Source of the DNA: Rhyacophila brunnea
Taxonomy: Eukaryota; Arthropoda; Insecta; Trichoptera; Rhyacophilidae
Assembly: GCA_022495005.1 (NCBI GenBank)
Contig: JAGYXB010000157.1
Coordinates: forward strand, 1 to 64,000
DNA length: 64,000 bases
Direction: 5' to 3'
In this document: in pieces, positions 1-11,382 of the stretch
Layout of the letters: every line of letters begins with the position of its first letter
How positions within the stretch are numbered: position 1 is the first letter of the stretch
The notes under the pieces: model-generated
The model's input: the letters and a program-made list of their open reading frames with translations, nothing else
Databases searched by the model: none
What the model was told of the DNA's origin: nothing
Translations under genes and position numbers: made by a program

Positions 1-182
1 ATTGTATTTAAAATTTTATGCGGGTCATGGCTGCCTTCCCCAAAAGGTTTTTTTAGCAGTTTTTCTTAAGTAATCTAATTTTCTTTAGAATATCAAATAA
101 CTTTTATTTCAATGAATTATATACCTAATTTTACCATCTACAAGATGACTTCTCTATTTTGATTTATGCATATTTTATTATA

Positions 183-186
183 ATAT
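183..186. other. Target-site duplication, left copy (ATAT)
   Basis: The four bases ATAT before the TG of the 5' LTR equal the four bases after the CA of the 3' LTR (6343-6346). In such AT-rich DNA a chance match is possible, but with exact TG/CA ends it supports a genuine full-length insertion. Confidence 0.7.
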
Positions 187-1082
187 TGATACCTCCACGT
201 TTCTACGGGCATGGAGGACCCCTTAATAGTAAATCACGAGCGAAGATATGGATGCCACATTCATGTTTCTCATATCCCGCCAAAATCCTTCCATCGCCGT
301 TTTATGCATAAAATGCTCTTCAGTAATCAACTATAAATGTTGCTTCTTTTGGGCTCAATTCTTAGAAATCTCTGTAACTTTCAGTCTGCCTGCCAAAAAG
401 GTAGCTTGGACGACCCTTACGGTAAAACCCAGGCAAAGGCCAAACATTCGCCGCATGCAAGAATGATAGAGAGGGGTGGTCGTTCAGGGGTAGATTGAAA
501 GAGACAGCGATAAAGCTCAAAAGAAGGAGAGCTAGCCGCAACACGGCAGGTAGAAAGTTAGTTAGGTAAGACTCCCAAACGCGACAGGCTGTGTGCCCTG
601 TGGAAGCTTAATTTTTAATTGACAGCCTAGGCGCCCATTTTTAATAAATTTAGGGCTGTTAAAAATTTATAAAGTGTGAGATTGTTAATGTGTAGTAATA
701 TTGTGTTGTGTATGTAATGTGTGTTGTGTAATTTTTTTCGTGAACCTAACTAATTAGGTAATAAAACTTTCGGCAACGATTGGTGCTACGAACAACGTGC
801 GTTCATCATTTTTCCATCCCGTCAATCCTGCATTTACCCCCAACTGTCAAGACCTACCGTGCACTGAACGTGCTCTACCGGACTAAAAACCAGCTACTAT
901 TGACCGCCTTGAACTATTCTGAGCTAGTCGAAGGGTGGAAGCTGGTCATGTGGCTCGCGCGTTCTGCCGACGGCACGCTACGAGGGCCTCATTGACGCCC
1001 GGTTGACCGGCGAGTCGAGCTCTGAGGTCGGATCGGCCGTGCGGCCCCGACTCCCCTCCCTACCCGGACTTCCGGGGTGTCA
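187..1082 (+). repeat. 5' LTR of the LARD-like element
   Basis: This 896-bp repeat starts TGATACC and ends GGTGTCA. By eye it differs from the 3' LTR by about seven substitutions and three single-base indels (for example near 319, 436, 544, 566, 893 and 947-957). Identity is therefore about 99% and the insertion is young. A TATAAAG (668-674) followed by AATAAA (760-765) gives a plausible promoter and polyadenylation order for U3-R-U5. The last ~110 bp is GC-rich (CGGCCGTGCGGCC region). Short open frames inside it have no recognisable product. Confidence 0.93.
668..765 (+). promoter_or_regulatory. Candidate LTR TATA box and polyadenylation signal
   Basis: TATAAAG at 668-674 and AATAAA at 760-765 are the only well-placed core promoter and poly(A) motifs in the 5' LTR. 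The same pair is present in the 3' LTR about 5.26 kb downstream. The assignment is by motif and order only; no start site can be fixed. Confidence 0.45.
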
Positions 1083-1086
1083 ATCT

Positions 1087-1103
1087 TGGCGAGCCCAACG
1101 TGG
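1087..1103 (+). promoter_or_regulatory. Candidate tRNA primer-binding site
   Basis: TGGCGAGCCCAACGTGG starts four bases after the 5' LTR end. TGG (complement of tRNA 3' CCA) directly downstream of the LTR, followed by a GC-rich stretch, is the standard minus-strand primer site layout. I did not match it to a specific tRNA. Confidence 0.6.
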
Positions 1104-1293
1104 ACCTGTGACAGTACCTGTCATTTTGACAAGTACGTGTCAGAAATAGGGCAGTGAAGAACCGAAGGAGCTTCACCGAACCGATATCCTGAAATGAAGA
1201 GTCAGTGCTAAATTTAGTGTGCTTAAAGCGTTTGACAGTTGACGTGGACAGTGACATTTTGACATTTGTGACAGTGGGAGGACGGTTGTTGTG

Positions 1294-1511
1294 GTTGACG
1301 ACTGTAATTTTGACGTTGGTGGTGTTGTGATAGTCCGCCATCTTGGGACGGGTGAGTCTGTTGACATCCGCCATCTTGGATCGGCTGTGAAGGTTGTCAA
1401 CTGTCACTTTGACGTTTGTCGTGTTGTGATAGTCCGCCATCTTGAAACAGCTGAGTCTGTTGACATCCGCCATTTTGAATCAGCTGTGAGTGTTGCCATT
1501 TGTTACTTTTG
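1294..1511 (+). repeat. 33-bp-period tandem array with four YY1/Pho-like sites
   Basis: Anchors recur every 33 bp at 1302, 1335, 1368, 1401, 1434, 1467 and 1500, grouped as a 99-bp higher-order unit repeated twice. CCGCCATCTTG is present at 1335, 1368 and 1434, and CCGCCATTTTG at 1467. The intervening anchors have decayed to forms such as CTGTCACTTTG. The site matches the known YY1/Pleiohomeotic consensus (reverse complement CAARATGGCGG). TGACA/TGTCA words are dense on both sides (about 1105-1540). Because 33 is divisible by three, both strands stay open (minus-strand repeats of MADVNRL and MADYHNT). This is better explained by periodicity than by selection for protein. Confidence 0.85.
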
Positions 1512-1668
1512 ACAGCTGTCATCTGTCAGTTTGACAGTAAGACATTTTTTTTCTCGAGTTTATATTTTTCTGTTGATTTTGCAATACGAACAATTGCCAG
1601 TGCGTGCAAATAAGGATCAATGACACTAATAATAAATTTTAAATACTAAATTTATTTTTAACTATACG

Positions 1669-1857
1669 ATGGATAACTGCGATACGGACTTGATGGAAGT
1701 TATTGAGTGTACCGTGCAGTGTATCTGCGAGAAGACGGCGCGGACCAGGAGGGATGCCGGCTACGAAATGTCCGTGGAGAGGCGTGGTACGCCAGCGCGG
1801 CGCGGACGACGCGGTAACAGACCGCCACACAGCCGGTTAGCGCCTATAAAGCTCTAA
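1669..1857 (+). CDS. Small hypothetical frame inside the LARD-like element
   Basis: This is a 62-residue frame starting MDNCDTDLMEVIECTV, with four cysteines and an arginine-rich second half. It is the first ATG frame of any size downstream of the 33-bp array, where gag would normally begin. It resembles no gag domain I know and lacks a CCHC knuckle. It may be a remnant or chance frame. Other internal frames, such as a basic 110-residue one at 3889-4221, are equally unrecognised. Confidence 0.2.
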   Translation: MDNCDTDLMEVIECTVQCICEKTARTRRDAGYEMSVERRGTPARRGRRGNRPPHSRLAPIKL

Positions 1858-2400
1858 CTGGAGAAGATGACGAGGAAGGAGACCCCCTACGGAGGAACGA
1901 CCAGGCCAATATAAAACTTTCATTTTAATTCATATTTCATATGGTTGTTTATTTTCGTATTGTAATGTTTGTGTATTGTTATCATTGCAGTGTATGTCTT
2001 ATTGATGTGTCATTTTGTTGTTAGACCTACAATTTAACTACAGTATATGCCGCAGTTTGGTACTGCATTAACCTATGTTGTCGAACACGACGGAATAAAA
2101 TAGAATAATTAAATATTAATGACCTTATTCACTCAATTAAGATGAGATGAAAAATGTTGAAAATGAATCTTAATTCTCATTTATAAATCTACCTTGGCCA
2201 GGTTGATGACTCTGTATTGCGTATTTAGTACGGAGATTAGTGTACTAAGTATGATAACCATGAATACTTATTTTAAATTTTGTTTTGTAAGCACATTTTG
2301 TTAATTGTATCCCTTGAATTTTGCCTAGGTTAATTTACTTAATGACGACTCATGTATGAGCGTGTGACGAGAAGTAATAACGGTCGTTAGCGAGGAGCGT

Positions 2401-3700
2401 TTGTTAAGGAGGAATGGAGGTATTGGGATGAACTGCCGTGGACCGACGGAATAGGTTTTAGCTACGCGCATCTTCTTACGGGGCGGTTGACTAGATGATG
2501 GCGCCGTCGGCTGGTTGGTTGACTCGTTGAGGTAGGACCATGCCTCTCGATCGGGGATTGATCGAGGAGGCATCTGTCGTCTCTCTGTCAGGATTAAGGC
2601 GAGCCCATGAATGTAGTGACATTGAGCACGAGTGCCAGTGTGCGCAAGAGAGTAGTGAGGCGGAGGGTGTCGGTGTGTAACGAATCTGTTCGCGCCAGGT
2701 ACGCCATAATTGTGTTTGTATTTTATTTGTATTTTCTTTGTGTCACGAGTCAACAGTCGATCGCGGCCGGATATTCTAGTAATGGATGGTGTGTCCCCCA
2801 CAACTAACCCGTGAGTTGGTGTCGTGTGATGGGGACAGATTTTTGAGGTCTAACGGACGTGAATTCGCAGCATCTCTGTGATAACTTAGCGCGCGTGGTA
2901 GATAACGATATGCCTTCAGCCGTGTCAGAAAGGACGCATGTATGTACGCATGTAGATACAGGTGATGAAAATAGGGTACGATTTTTAGTGTGCGCATTCG
3001 TTAGGTAGGAATAGTTGTGTTAGGATGAACTGCCACGGGTCGACGAGATGAGTCTTAGCTACGCGCCTCATCTTGCGAGAGCCCACTGTGGAAGTAACCT
3101 GCATCTAGGTAATGGTACCGATCGTGAGCGGGAGACTTGACGTGTCGTGTGTGTTGAGAGGCAGCCTAGATCGCGAAGTGTAGTGCCGGCCGAGTGATTC
3201 CGCCGTGCATGAATGGGTAGCGAGGCGAAGCTAAATTTGTTTTTTTTTTATTGTGGCACCTTGGTTTTGTCTTCTGTCGGGAGTGATTGACTGAGAGGCG
3301 CCGTTCGTCACTCCGGCGAGCGTGTGGGAGGCCGGCTCGTACGCCTTCGGTAAGACCCTCTCACCCTTGTGTGAGAGTCCGTTGGTAAACCCCTGTCGGC
3401 ACAGACCCTCTCACCACCGCAGGGGCCGTTTTTCGACTCTTCGTCAAGATACGACTGGCGGAGGGCGGTATTGAGGCGTATTTTTATTATGTGTTGAGGG
3501 TCCCTTATCGATCGGTGGCCGGATATTCTAGTAATTCGATATGCAGGGTCGGAATGCCACAACCCTCTCGTGAATTGTATGTCGCTAAGTGAGGATGAAT
3601 CTTTAAGGGCTAGCGGACGTGAATCCGAAGCATTGCTGTGATTACTTGGCGAACGTAGTAGATAACAATGGGCTTTCAGCCATGTCAGAAAGGGCGACAC
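2401..3700 (+). repeat. Diverged internal duplication within the LARD-like element
   Basis: Three collinear blocks recur: 2404-2490 with 3001-3090 (shared GGATGAACTGCC and TAGCTACGCGC), 2755-2790 with 3507-3545 (shared GGCCGGATATTCTAGTAAT), and 2850-2940 with 3605-3700 (shared GATAACRATR and TTTCAGCC-like words). The offsets grow from about 600 to about 755 bp, so indels have accumulated between two old tandem units. The divergence is far greater than between the LTRs, so the duplication predates this insertion. Confidence 0.75.
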
Positions 3701-5445
3701 TTCAGCATTCGCTCGCTTAGCCGCGAGGCAGAATGGCGTCGTTGTGTCTACCCGAATTACCAGAAAATCTAATTCCATTTTAATTTTTTTTTTAATTAGT
3801 AGTGGGGGGGTGAAGTAGCGAAAAAGTGCAGTAGTGTAGTGTTGAAGTAGGCGATGAGGATAGGCCCTCAGAGGAGCTAAAACGGGCGATGCTCCACCAT
3901 CTACTCTTTCGAAGAAGAGTGGATACGGGTGGTGTGAAATCTACCCTTATAGTTAGAAATTCAAGGTATTTATATAAAGGTGCAAGGGGAGGCCTTCACC
4001 GAGAAGGATATAAATCGAGGAGGTTTCAGACCACGGAAATCGGTGGGGATAGCCACCGTAGACGTACGCGACCTAAAACGGTGCGTAGAAATAAACAGGT
4101 AGAAATTAAAATAGCACGGACTGCCGCCATACGAGTCGAAAACGTCGTTGACGCAATCGCTCGCAACCTAGCGATGTGGGTACTTCAGTTACCCGCCTTC
4201 TTCTTGCGGTTCGAAACGTAGGTAGGAAGCTTGCATCAGGGTCACCTCATGGCGGAGGGACGAGTTTTAAGGTTTTATACTTTGTTTATTGATTGTAATT
4301 GTGGTTATCATCCTAGTTATGTCTTGAATTTCTGTTGTGATTTAAAAATATGTTGTTACTAGCGTAGTGAGGCAGGAATGATAGAGTTTTACCCAGAAGT
4401 CGATTGCTGTTAAATTGTCTTCTTTTTTCTTTTATTGTAATGTGTAATAGATGTTGCTTTGTGATTATGCCTGTCAAAACATAATTTCTCGCAAATGTAG
4501 CGTCACCGAGTAAGAATACCGGTGTGCGTAATTGGTAGCGAACTGAAGGTGATGAGCCTGTAACGATGTCGTTCATGCCAGATTCCACCTTGTAAGATTG
4601 TGCTTTGTTTTGTAACCGCTACTTAGGTGACAGGATAAACTGAGGCTGGTTATCACTGTCCACCGCGGGGGCGCTGCAGCGAGGTATACTCTGCTGGTGG
4701 TTGAACGATGGGGGGCGATGTTCACGCTCTGAGCATGTGGGCGAGGGATCGACCACGCAAAGGTCTGTCTGAACCACTCGCCTCAGCTAGGGGCGTCCGT
4801 CGACCCTCCCTCGGGATATGAACGGTGGGGGATAGTCTCGTTGGTAAACCCAAAGTAGCGGTAAACGGTTGGGTGTTGCGACCAAATGGCGAGGACCCAG
4901 AATAACCGTGTGTGAGTGCTGCTTAGTGCTTGTTTATAACCATGAAAGTTGTAAGCTTAAAATAGAAGTCGCGAATGTAGCTGCGTCATGGAGACTCGTG
5001 ACGTGTGCGAAAGGTAGCGAAAGGCATTGTTTAAAAAAAAAAAATATTTTTGTAATGGAAAAGGGTCGTTATTAATAAGATTAATTAATAAGCTCTTCAA
5101 GCAGGATACGGAGGCGGACAATGACGTCCGGTCTTGTAATGTGAATTCCTTATAGATACGAATTATATTTCATGTCTGAAAAAAAAAACTATGTGAACTT
5201 AGGTTGCTCATGGCGACGCCCCGATGCCTTTCTTGAATTGTAATGAATTACTTGCGAGAATATAATTTTAAACTGACCCTAAGAAGGGCCCGTTATATGT
5301 AAACTTATTGAGTTTGGTCATGTCACCGTCAATAAAGTAAATGGGGCAAGGAGCACACCGCTGTGTTGCGGTAATACGAGCGAGGATGGAGGGACGATGG
5401 CGGGAAACAGAATGGGCACTTCGCTCGAATCTGAATGGGGCCGCT

Positions 5446-6342
5446 TGATACCTCCACGTTTCTACGGGCATGGAGGACCCCTTAATAGTAAATCACGAGC
5501 GAAGATATGGATGCCACATTCATGTTTCTCATATCCCGCCAAAATCCTTCCATCGCCGTTTTATGCATAAAATGCTCTTTAGTAATCAACTATAAATGTT
5601 GCTTCTTTTGGGCTCAATTCTTAGAAATCTCTGTAACTTTCAGTCTGCCTGCCAAAAAGGTAGCTTGGACGACCCTTACGGTAAAACCCAGGCAAAAGCC
5701 AAACATTCGCCGCATGCAAGAATGATAGAGAGGGGTGGTCGTTCAGGGGTAGATTGAAAGAGACAGCGATAAAGCTCAAAAGAAGGAGAGCTAGCCGCAA
5801 CACTGCAGGTAGAAAGTTAGTTAGCGTAAGACTCCCAAACGCGACAGGCTGTGTGCCCTGTGGAAGCTTAATTTTTAATTGACAGCCTAGGCGCCCGTTT
5901 TTAATAAATTTAGGGCTGTTAAAAATTTATAAAGTGTGAGATTGTTAATGTGTAGTAATATTGTGTTGTGTATGTAATGTGTGTTGTGTAATTTTTTTTC
6001 GTGAACCTAACTAATTAGGTAATAAAACTTTCGGCAACGATTGGTGCTACGAACAACGTGCGTTCATCATTTTTCCATCCCGTCAATCCTGCATTTACCC
6101 CCAACTGTCAAGACCTACCGTGCACTGAACGTGCTCTACCGGACTAAAACCAGCTACTATTGACCGCCTTGAACTATTCTGAGCTAGTCGAAGGGTGGAA
6201 GCTGGTCGTGTGTCTCCCGCGTTCTGCCGACGGCACGCTACGAGGGCCTCATTGACGCCCGGTTGACCGGCGAGTCGAGCTCTGAGGTCGGATCGGCCGT
6301 GCGGCCCCGACTCCCCTCCCTACCCGGACTTCCGGGGTGTCA
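5446..6342 (+). repeat. 3' LTR of the LARD-like element
   Basis: This 897-bp direct repeat is the partner of 187-1082 and is collinear over its full length with the same termini. It is immediately followed by ATAT (6343-6346), which matches the four bases before the 5' LTR. The preceding bases read GAATGGGGCCGCT, a poor polypurine tract. Confidence 0.93.
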
Positions 6343-6346
6343 ATAT
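6343..6346. other. Target-site duplication, right copy (ATAT)
   Basis: This partner of 183-186 lies directly after the terminal CA of the 3' LTR. Confidence 0.7.
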
Positions 6347-7163
6347 GATAATATGAAAGGTAAGAGTGTGAGGATTGCAACGTGGGCGAAAGAGCGGAGA
6401 TAATTTTAGTTCCTAAAATAGCTGTGATGATGTATAAGCCAACATATAGAAATTTCATTGCATCAACTGTTTTTTCTTATAATTAACAGACAAAGCTTCT
6501 TAAGACGCTTATCGATAAAAAACAAAATCAACTGTTAAAATAAATCACAGATAAAATGTTTACATAAATTAGTAGATTTTTCAGTAGTATCATAAAATAT
6601 GTATAGTTATGTTTTTAGGATGATTTAGAAACCTTTCTCAAAAATATTGTTTAAACCACTAAGAAATTTTACATTTCATTTACACATAACCGTACACGAT
6701 ATTAAAACTTACGTTATATATTGAGGACGACATTTATTATGATAGTAATAATATGAAACTGAAGACCGATTTTATCTAAAATAAATTATGTAATGATATT
6801 TTATCTAAAGCATCATATATTTCATAGTTAATTCACATTTTGAGTGTAGTCTTAACAAATATCCAAAATTCCTAGAACAATAAAGTTGTTAGTATAATAT
6901 TAACATAACTTATTAAGGGACATAACATATAATATCTTAAATTGCATTTTCCCAAAAGTGTTCTCTCTGTAATTAAAATGCATTGACTCTCAGATAAAGA
7001 AATATTTTGTTGTTATTATTTTATCGTAGAATATCCCACTTCGTTATGAAAATAAGTTTGAAATGGATTTCTTCATTAAGTCACACTAAAAAATTCTCTT
7101 CTACTAGTAGGTATAAGGCGTTGTACAACAAATCAAAACAGTTTCGCGTCAAATATAGAACCT
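6347..7163. other. AT-rich spacer, nothing recognised
   Basis: AT-rich DNA with no supportable frame, RNA or repeat. Confidence 0.6.
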
Positions 7164-7530
7164 GATGAATTTAAGTTTGTACTATTCCATTTGAATCGTT
7201 TTTTGCGACCCGGGTTTCGCCTTTCAGTATATTCAGGCACTGTGTGCACTCACCAAAGGGTAAATACACACTGGCAATGAATATAGTTAATTCTAACTTA
7301 TATAATAAATCAATACAATAATGCAGGTAAAAACTTTATCATCTACCTATTAAGTCAAGGATCACAGTAAAAAATACCTTTTGGTGAGTGCACATAGTGC
7401 CTGAAGATGCTGAAAGGCGAAACTTGGGTTGCAAAAAAACGACTCAGATAGAATAAGATAAGATAATACAAACCTTAAGTCCATTAGAAATCACATCAAG
7501 TCGATATTCCTCGGTCGATAGTATTCATAT
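7164..7530. repeat. Inverted-repeat (foldback-type) element, copy 1
   Basis: Arms of about 100 bp at 7164-7262 and 7375-7492 are inverted copies of each other, with shared words GTTTCGCCTTTCAG, TTCAGGCACT and GTGTGCACTCACCAAA. They enclose about 110 bp. The right flank continues into a tail ending TCGGTCGATAGTATT. The same loop and left arm recur at 27.6 kb and the tail recurs at 47.3 kb, so this is a dispersed family. No coding capacity and no clear target duplication were seen. Confidence 0.75.
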
Positions 7531-8724
7531 TTAGATATAAAACCAATTCAAATGTGTCTGTATCTTCATCGAGTATCAGTATAGTATTAATGGAGACATG
7601 CGTATATCCACGTTTACCTACTAAACACAAATTACTTGGGCTTTGCCTAAATAAAATTATAATATTTTAAATATTGTTGTACAAAAATATAATAGGTACT
7701 TTTTGATATAGTTTTGAGTAAATATATTTTGTCGTTACTAACAATATAATATTTGAGTACCTTTATGGAATAATAAACCTTAATCTGAAAATCCAAAATA
7801 TATGTTAATTAATTAATTAGCTTAGCTAGTTACATAGTTCCAAAACTGAATTGTTAATTTAATAAAGTACGTCAGAGCTTTTTTGCGAAAGCTCAAGTAG
7901 GGTCTGTTCGCTTTTGTCGTTACTCGTTACGTGCCAGTGAGTAGAACATTAGGCGACCAGCAACGGGGCTTTAGCACGGCTCGTTTCCTTTGCTCGAACA
8001 TTTGTTCAACCACACCTGACTATAAAACCTTTACCTCTGCAAAGTGTTGCTAAGCCAAAGTAACATAAGTATAGAATTTTGTAACAATTTTAGAATTAAC
8101 TATAACAATATGCTAGATACACATAACAAACGTAATATATAAAATAAAGAGATTTTTTTTCATTTTATCATCATACAGAAAATAATTTGTATACTATGAA
8201 ATAAGTAATATTAAATTGAATTTTATTTTAAAAATCTTTCATAATATGTATATGTATGTACCTAAATTAAAAAACATTAATATGACTTAAATGGCTTATA
8301 TATGGAAGATTTAAGTGCCACTATTTTAAATTCAGGAGTAAACATGATATAAACCTACGGCTAAAAGTCATGGGACAAGTCTAGCAACAGAATACGAATC
8401 ATAAAATGAAAAAAATATTTAAAATAATAATTACGTATATAGAAAAATGTACCCAAGTATATATTAGTTTAATATAAACAATAAATTCACACTTTTAAAA
8501 AAAATATATTGATAATTTACGATTATGTACTATTGTTAGCTCACTAGTTTTGTATTATCTGTCAAATAATATAATATATTATAATTTAATTATTTTAAAA
8601 CATACCGACCTAGGAATCAATAATCTACCTTATCAAATTAAAAAATGTTGAAGAAAACATTCTATAGGGATAAAGCCCCAACAGTATTTGACAATAATAT
8701 AATAAAAAAGGATTCCTGTTTGCG
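7531..8724. other. AT-rich spacer
   Basis: No supportable gene. A less AT-rich patch at 7890-8040 has no recognised content. Confidence 0.55.
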
Positions 8725-8840
8725 ACGCTTTTTAGTGAACTGTAAGAAGGAGATGATTTGGATGCTAAGGGGGGAGAGTTATACAGGGATTCCAGGCACT
8801 AACCTTTAATTTTAATAAGACGGGCGCGCTAGGCTGGCTC
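8725..8840 (+). repeat. Diverged dispersed repeat, copy A
   Basis: A GC-richer patch with the order CTTTTTAGTG, ACTGTAA, GGGGG, CCAGGCACTAACCTTT resembles 14004-14115 (CTTTTTAAGTG, ACTGTAA, GGGGG, CCAGACACTAACCTTT). It is probably an old transposon fragment of unknown class. Confidence 0.5.
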
Positions 8841-10682
8841 CGTGTTCCCGCACTCACCCAATGGTACTATCACTCCCACCTATGCACTGTCTTGGGATGA
8901 AGATAAATTTATGATATGTGGTAGACCTGACTTTAGCGGTAACGAATGTTAACTTCTTGGTGAGCCACCCTGTATCGCAGTGATCTAAGCTAAAAACTTA
9001 TGCCAGTGTTGACGTCTTGGCGGATAACAGGTAAACAGGAGGTTTATTCCAATAATCTTAAATAATGACTAAATTATTAATAGCGTGCCTGGCGTGGTTA
9101 AAATGATGGCGCAAGGTAGTTAAGAAATTTGTGTAGGATTAACACTACCATAATTGGCCCAAATACCTACATACGTTTTTATACAAACTTTGAAGAGTGA
9201 GAAATCTATTTGTCCATTGCTTGTTTCATAGAAGAAACTGCACATATGACAGCAATTTTGATATGAAACATTTTAGATCCAACATCATAATATTATTATC
9301 TGATAGGTCAAAATAAGTAGGACTTTTATTGATATAGAATATAAATATTGGTAAAACAAAATGAAGATTTTTTTCATTTAAATATTTAGTGCTTTCAAAT
9401 ATATATTATTTTAATTAATTTTACTCGTAGTGCTTGGAAAAGTAATCATTTTTTTATTCATATTTTTACTGACTGCATTTAAATTACTCAAATGAGACTA
9501 GCTTGCTTACATAACTGAGGAACTCATTCCAACTCTCAACTAAAAATATGAAATAAAATATTAAGGGCTTTCACGGAGACTTTTGTACCCTTTCCAAGAG
9601 AAATGCCATTTCTTTGGTCGACGCTAATACTCACTATGACATAAAAGTATTTTCTGAGAATATCTTAGAACAGAAAAATGTAACCATTCGTTTTACGTTA
9701 TTTTTATAAGAGAAAAAGCAATTTGCTTTTAAAATATTCTCTTTAGAAAAATAGTTTAATATGCATAATTTACAAATAGTAGTTATATTATATTATTATA
9801 ATATGTAGATAAAATACTAAAATCAACAAAAATACTCAATTTAGAAGAATACTTGACTTGGCCCTTTTCATAATAGAAGGGGTTATTGCAAGACAATGAT
9901 ATGCCACAGAAACAAAGTTTGGAGATATGAGCAATTTAATGTTCTTGTTCGTTCACTATTATAACAGGAAAAATTACTATAATAATTAAAATGTTCGATA
10001 TATCTCACATATAATTATTCTGTTTGCAGCAGAAGGCGTGGATGACTGACCGATATCAATTTTGACTTATCATATTATTGTTATAACCATTTTTATAGCA
10101 AAATTTAAATTTGTAAGAACTACACATTGATCATAATTATTGAGACATAGGTGTACTTTTTTAAAGTGTCTTAAGTAAAACGTGAGTGTATGCCGTAGGA
10201 ATTGGTTTTATTCAAAATCAACAAATTCATAATTATGTGGCATATCATTTGTCTTGCGATCAATAATGGTTTATTTAGATTATTCAATTCATTAAAATTT
10301 ATATTTACGTACTTGGTTCCTTTCTCTTTCATTATATAATATATTAAAAACATTCCATAAAAGTATTTTAAGATATATAAACTAGATAATATATTTATAT
10401 GTACACACTTAACTTTTTTGTAATATCAAACACCATTTATTCTATTTTATACTTGATAAAACAAAAATCTGTTAATATTATTTTGCTATAACTAATTAGA
10501 AGACTTTTTCATCTGCTTCACGTTTCATGGGCTATTGAAGATGACAGTTTTGTACATGTCATATGATGCATATAGCTTTATATTATAACTTATTTATCAT
10601 TCCATATATTTTATGTGCATAATTGGTAGTAAGTACATAATATTGAATGCACTTTTGTGATTTTTTTACAATATTACAGCAA
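8841..10682. other. Spacer, nothing recognised
   Basis: The first 200 bp is GC-richer and may belong to the neighbouring repeat. The rest is AT-rich without recognisable content. Confidence 0.5.
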
Positions 10683-10790
10683 TCTTCTTCTTCTTTTATT
10701 CTATATTCTTCTATTCATATGCGATCCTATACCATTCATCCGATTGAACGCAGTATGTGGCCTGCTTACGCGTTGGAAAACCTTCTGATT
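10683..10790 (-). pseudogene. Possible non-LTR retrotransposon 3' end
   Basis: The minus-strand frame ends ...QSDEWYRIAYE and is followed by an (AGA)n-type tail (CTTCTTCTTCTT on plus, 10684-10696). This resembles the ...DRxxWRxL endings and trinucleotide tails of the reverse-transcriptase fragments at 39.9 and 48.7 kb. Only about 30 residues carry the signal, so the call is tentative. Confidence 0.35.
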
Positions 10791-10992
10791 TATTCGTGTA
10801 TGCAGCAAACGGAAAAATAAAAAAATATTGCGTATCCAAAAGCACTTCAATAAACAGAATTAAAACACAAACACTTAATTTATTTGAGTGGCATTGCAAC
10901 GAATGACGGGTAATCTCTAGGATATTATATTTTGTTGAAGGTTCTTGTGACAAAAAATACAAATTTAATATATGAAAACGTGTATTAATTAA

Positions 10993-11382
10993 GGCGCTAA
11001 GTACCAAAAAAATTAAAACTGATATTTGTATAGAAAAATGTTCTACATGCCAACGCCAATAACTTCAACTATAATCTAAGTGCCTCAAGCAAGTCAAAAA
11101 AATACAGTAAAATAATTAAACATGTCGACGTTGTAAGTCCGTTGGCGTGTTTTATTTATAATGGTGTAAGTAGCACTGCAGTGGTCAACGGCATTCAATA
11201 TAAAATGGCTGACGATGGTGTGTTGATACTTGCGAGTTCTTAATACCTAAAATTATAGAAGCTGCCGTGATTGGTTCACACTGTAAAGCCACATTTTTTA
11301 AAAGGTCTGCTTCATGAAATTTTACTGCAATGACTCTGAATTTTGTAACTACAGGCAATATTACTTTTTGGTACTTAGAGCC
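10993..11382. mobile_element. MITE-like element with TTAA target duplication
   Basis: Terminal inverted repeats GGCGCTAAGTACCAAAAA (10993-11010) and its complement TTTTTGGTACTTAGAGCC (11365-11382) differ at one base. TTAA lies directly outside both ends (10989-10992, 11383-11386). TTAA duplication is characteristic of piggyBac and Kolobok superfamilies. The 390-bp interior has no coding capacity. The superfamily is inferred from target length only. Confidence 0.7.

Larger units (their letters stand above)
187..6342 (+). mobile_element. Complete non-coding LTR retrotransposon (LARD-like, non-autonomous)
   Basis: Two direct repeats (187-1082 and 5446-6342) bound a 4363-bp interior. Each begins TGATACC and ends GGTGTCA, giving the TG...CA ends and short imperfect inverted termini expected of LTRs. 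The element is flanked by ATAT on both sides (183-186, 6343-6346), a 4-bp target duplication usual for Ty3/gypsy-type integrases. The interior has no open frame above about 160 codons. No reverse transcriptase YxDD box, protease, integrase or CCHC knuckle is recognisable on either strand. That fits a large retrotransposon derivative moved by enzymes supplied in trans. Orientation is taken from the primer-binding-like site and from AATAAA in the LTR. A G-rich GAATGGGG lies 5 bp before the 3' LTR and is a weak polypurine-tract candidate. The parent superfamily is inferred only from the target duplication length. Confidence 0.9.

Noticed and set aside
1060..1473. 137-codon minus frame with MADVNRL / MADYHNT repeats
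   Set aside because: It simply translates the 33-bp array, whose period is a multiple of three. No independent coding evidence.
2325..2801. 158-codon minus frame inside the LTR element
   Set aside because: Antisense to the element, no recognisable domain, and the duplicate unit at 3.3-3.8 kb does not preserve the protein in register.
3889..4221. Basic 110-codon frame as a possible gag
   Set aside because: Arginine/lysine content comes from local composition. No gag fold or CCHC knuckle.
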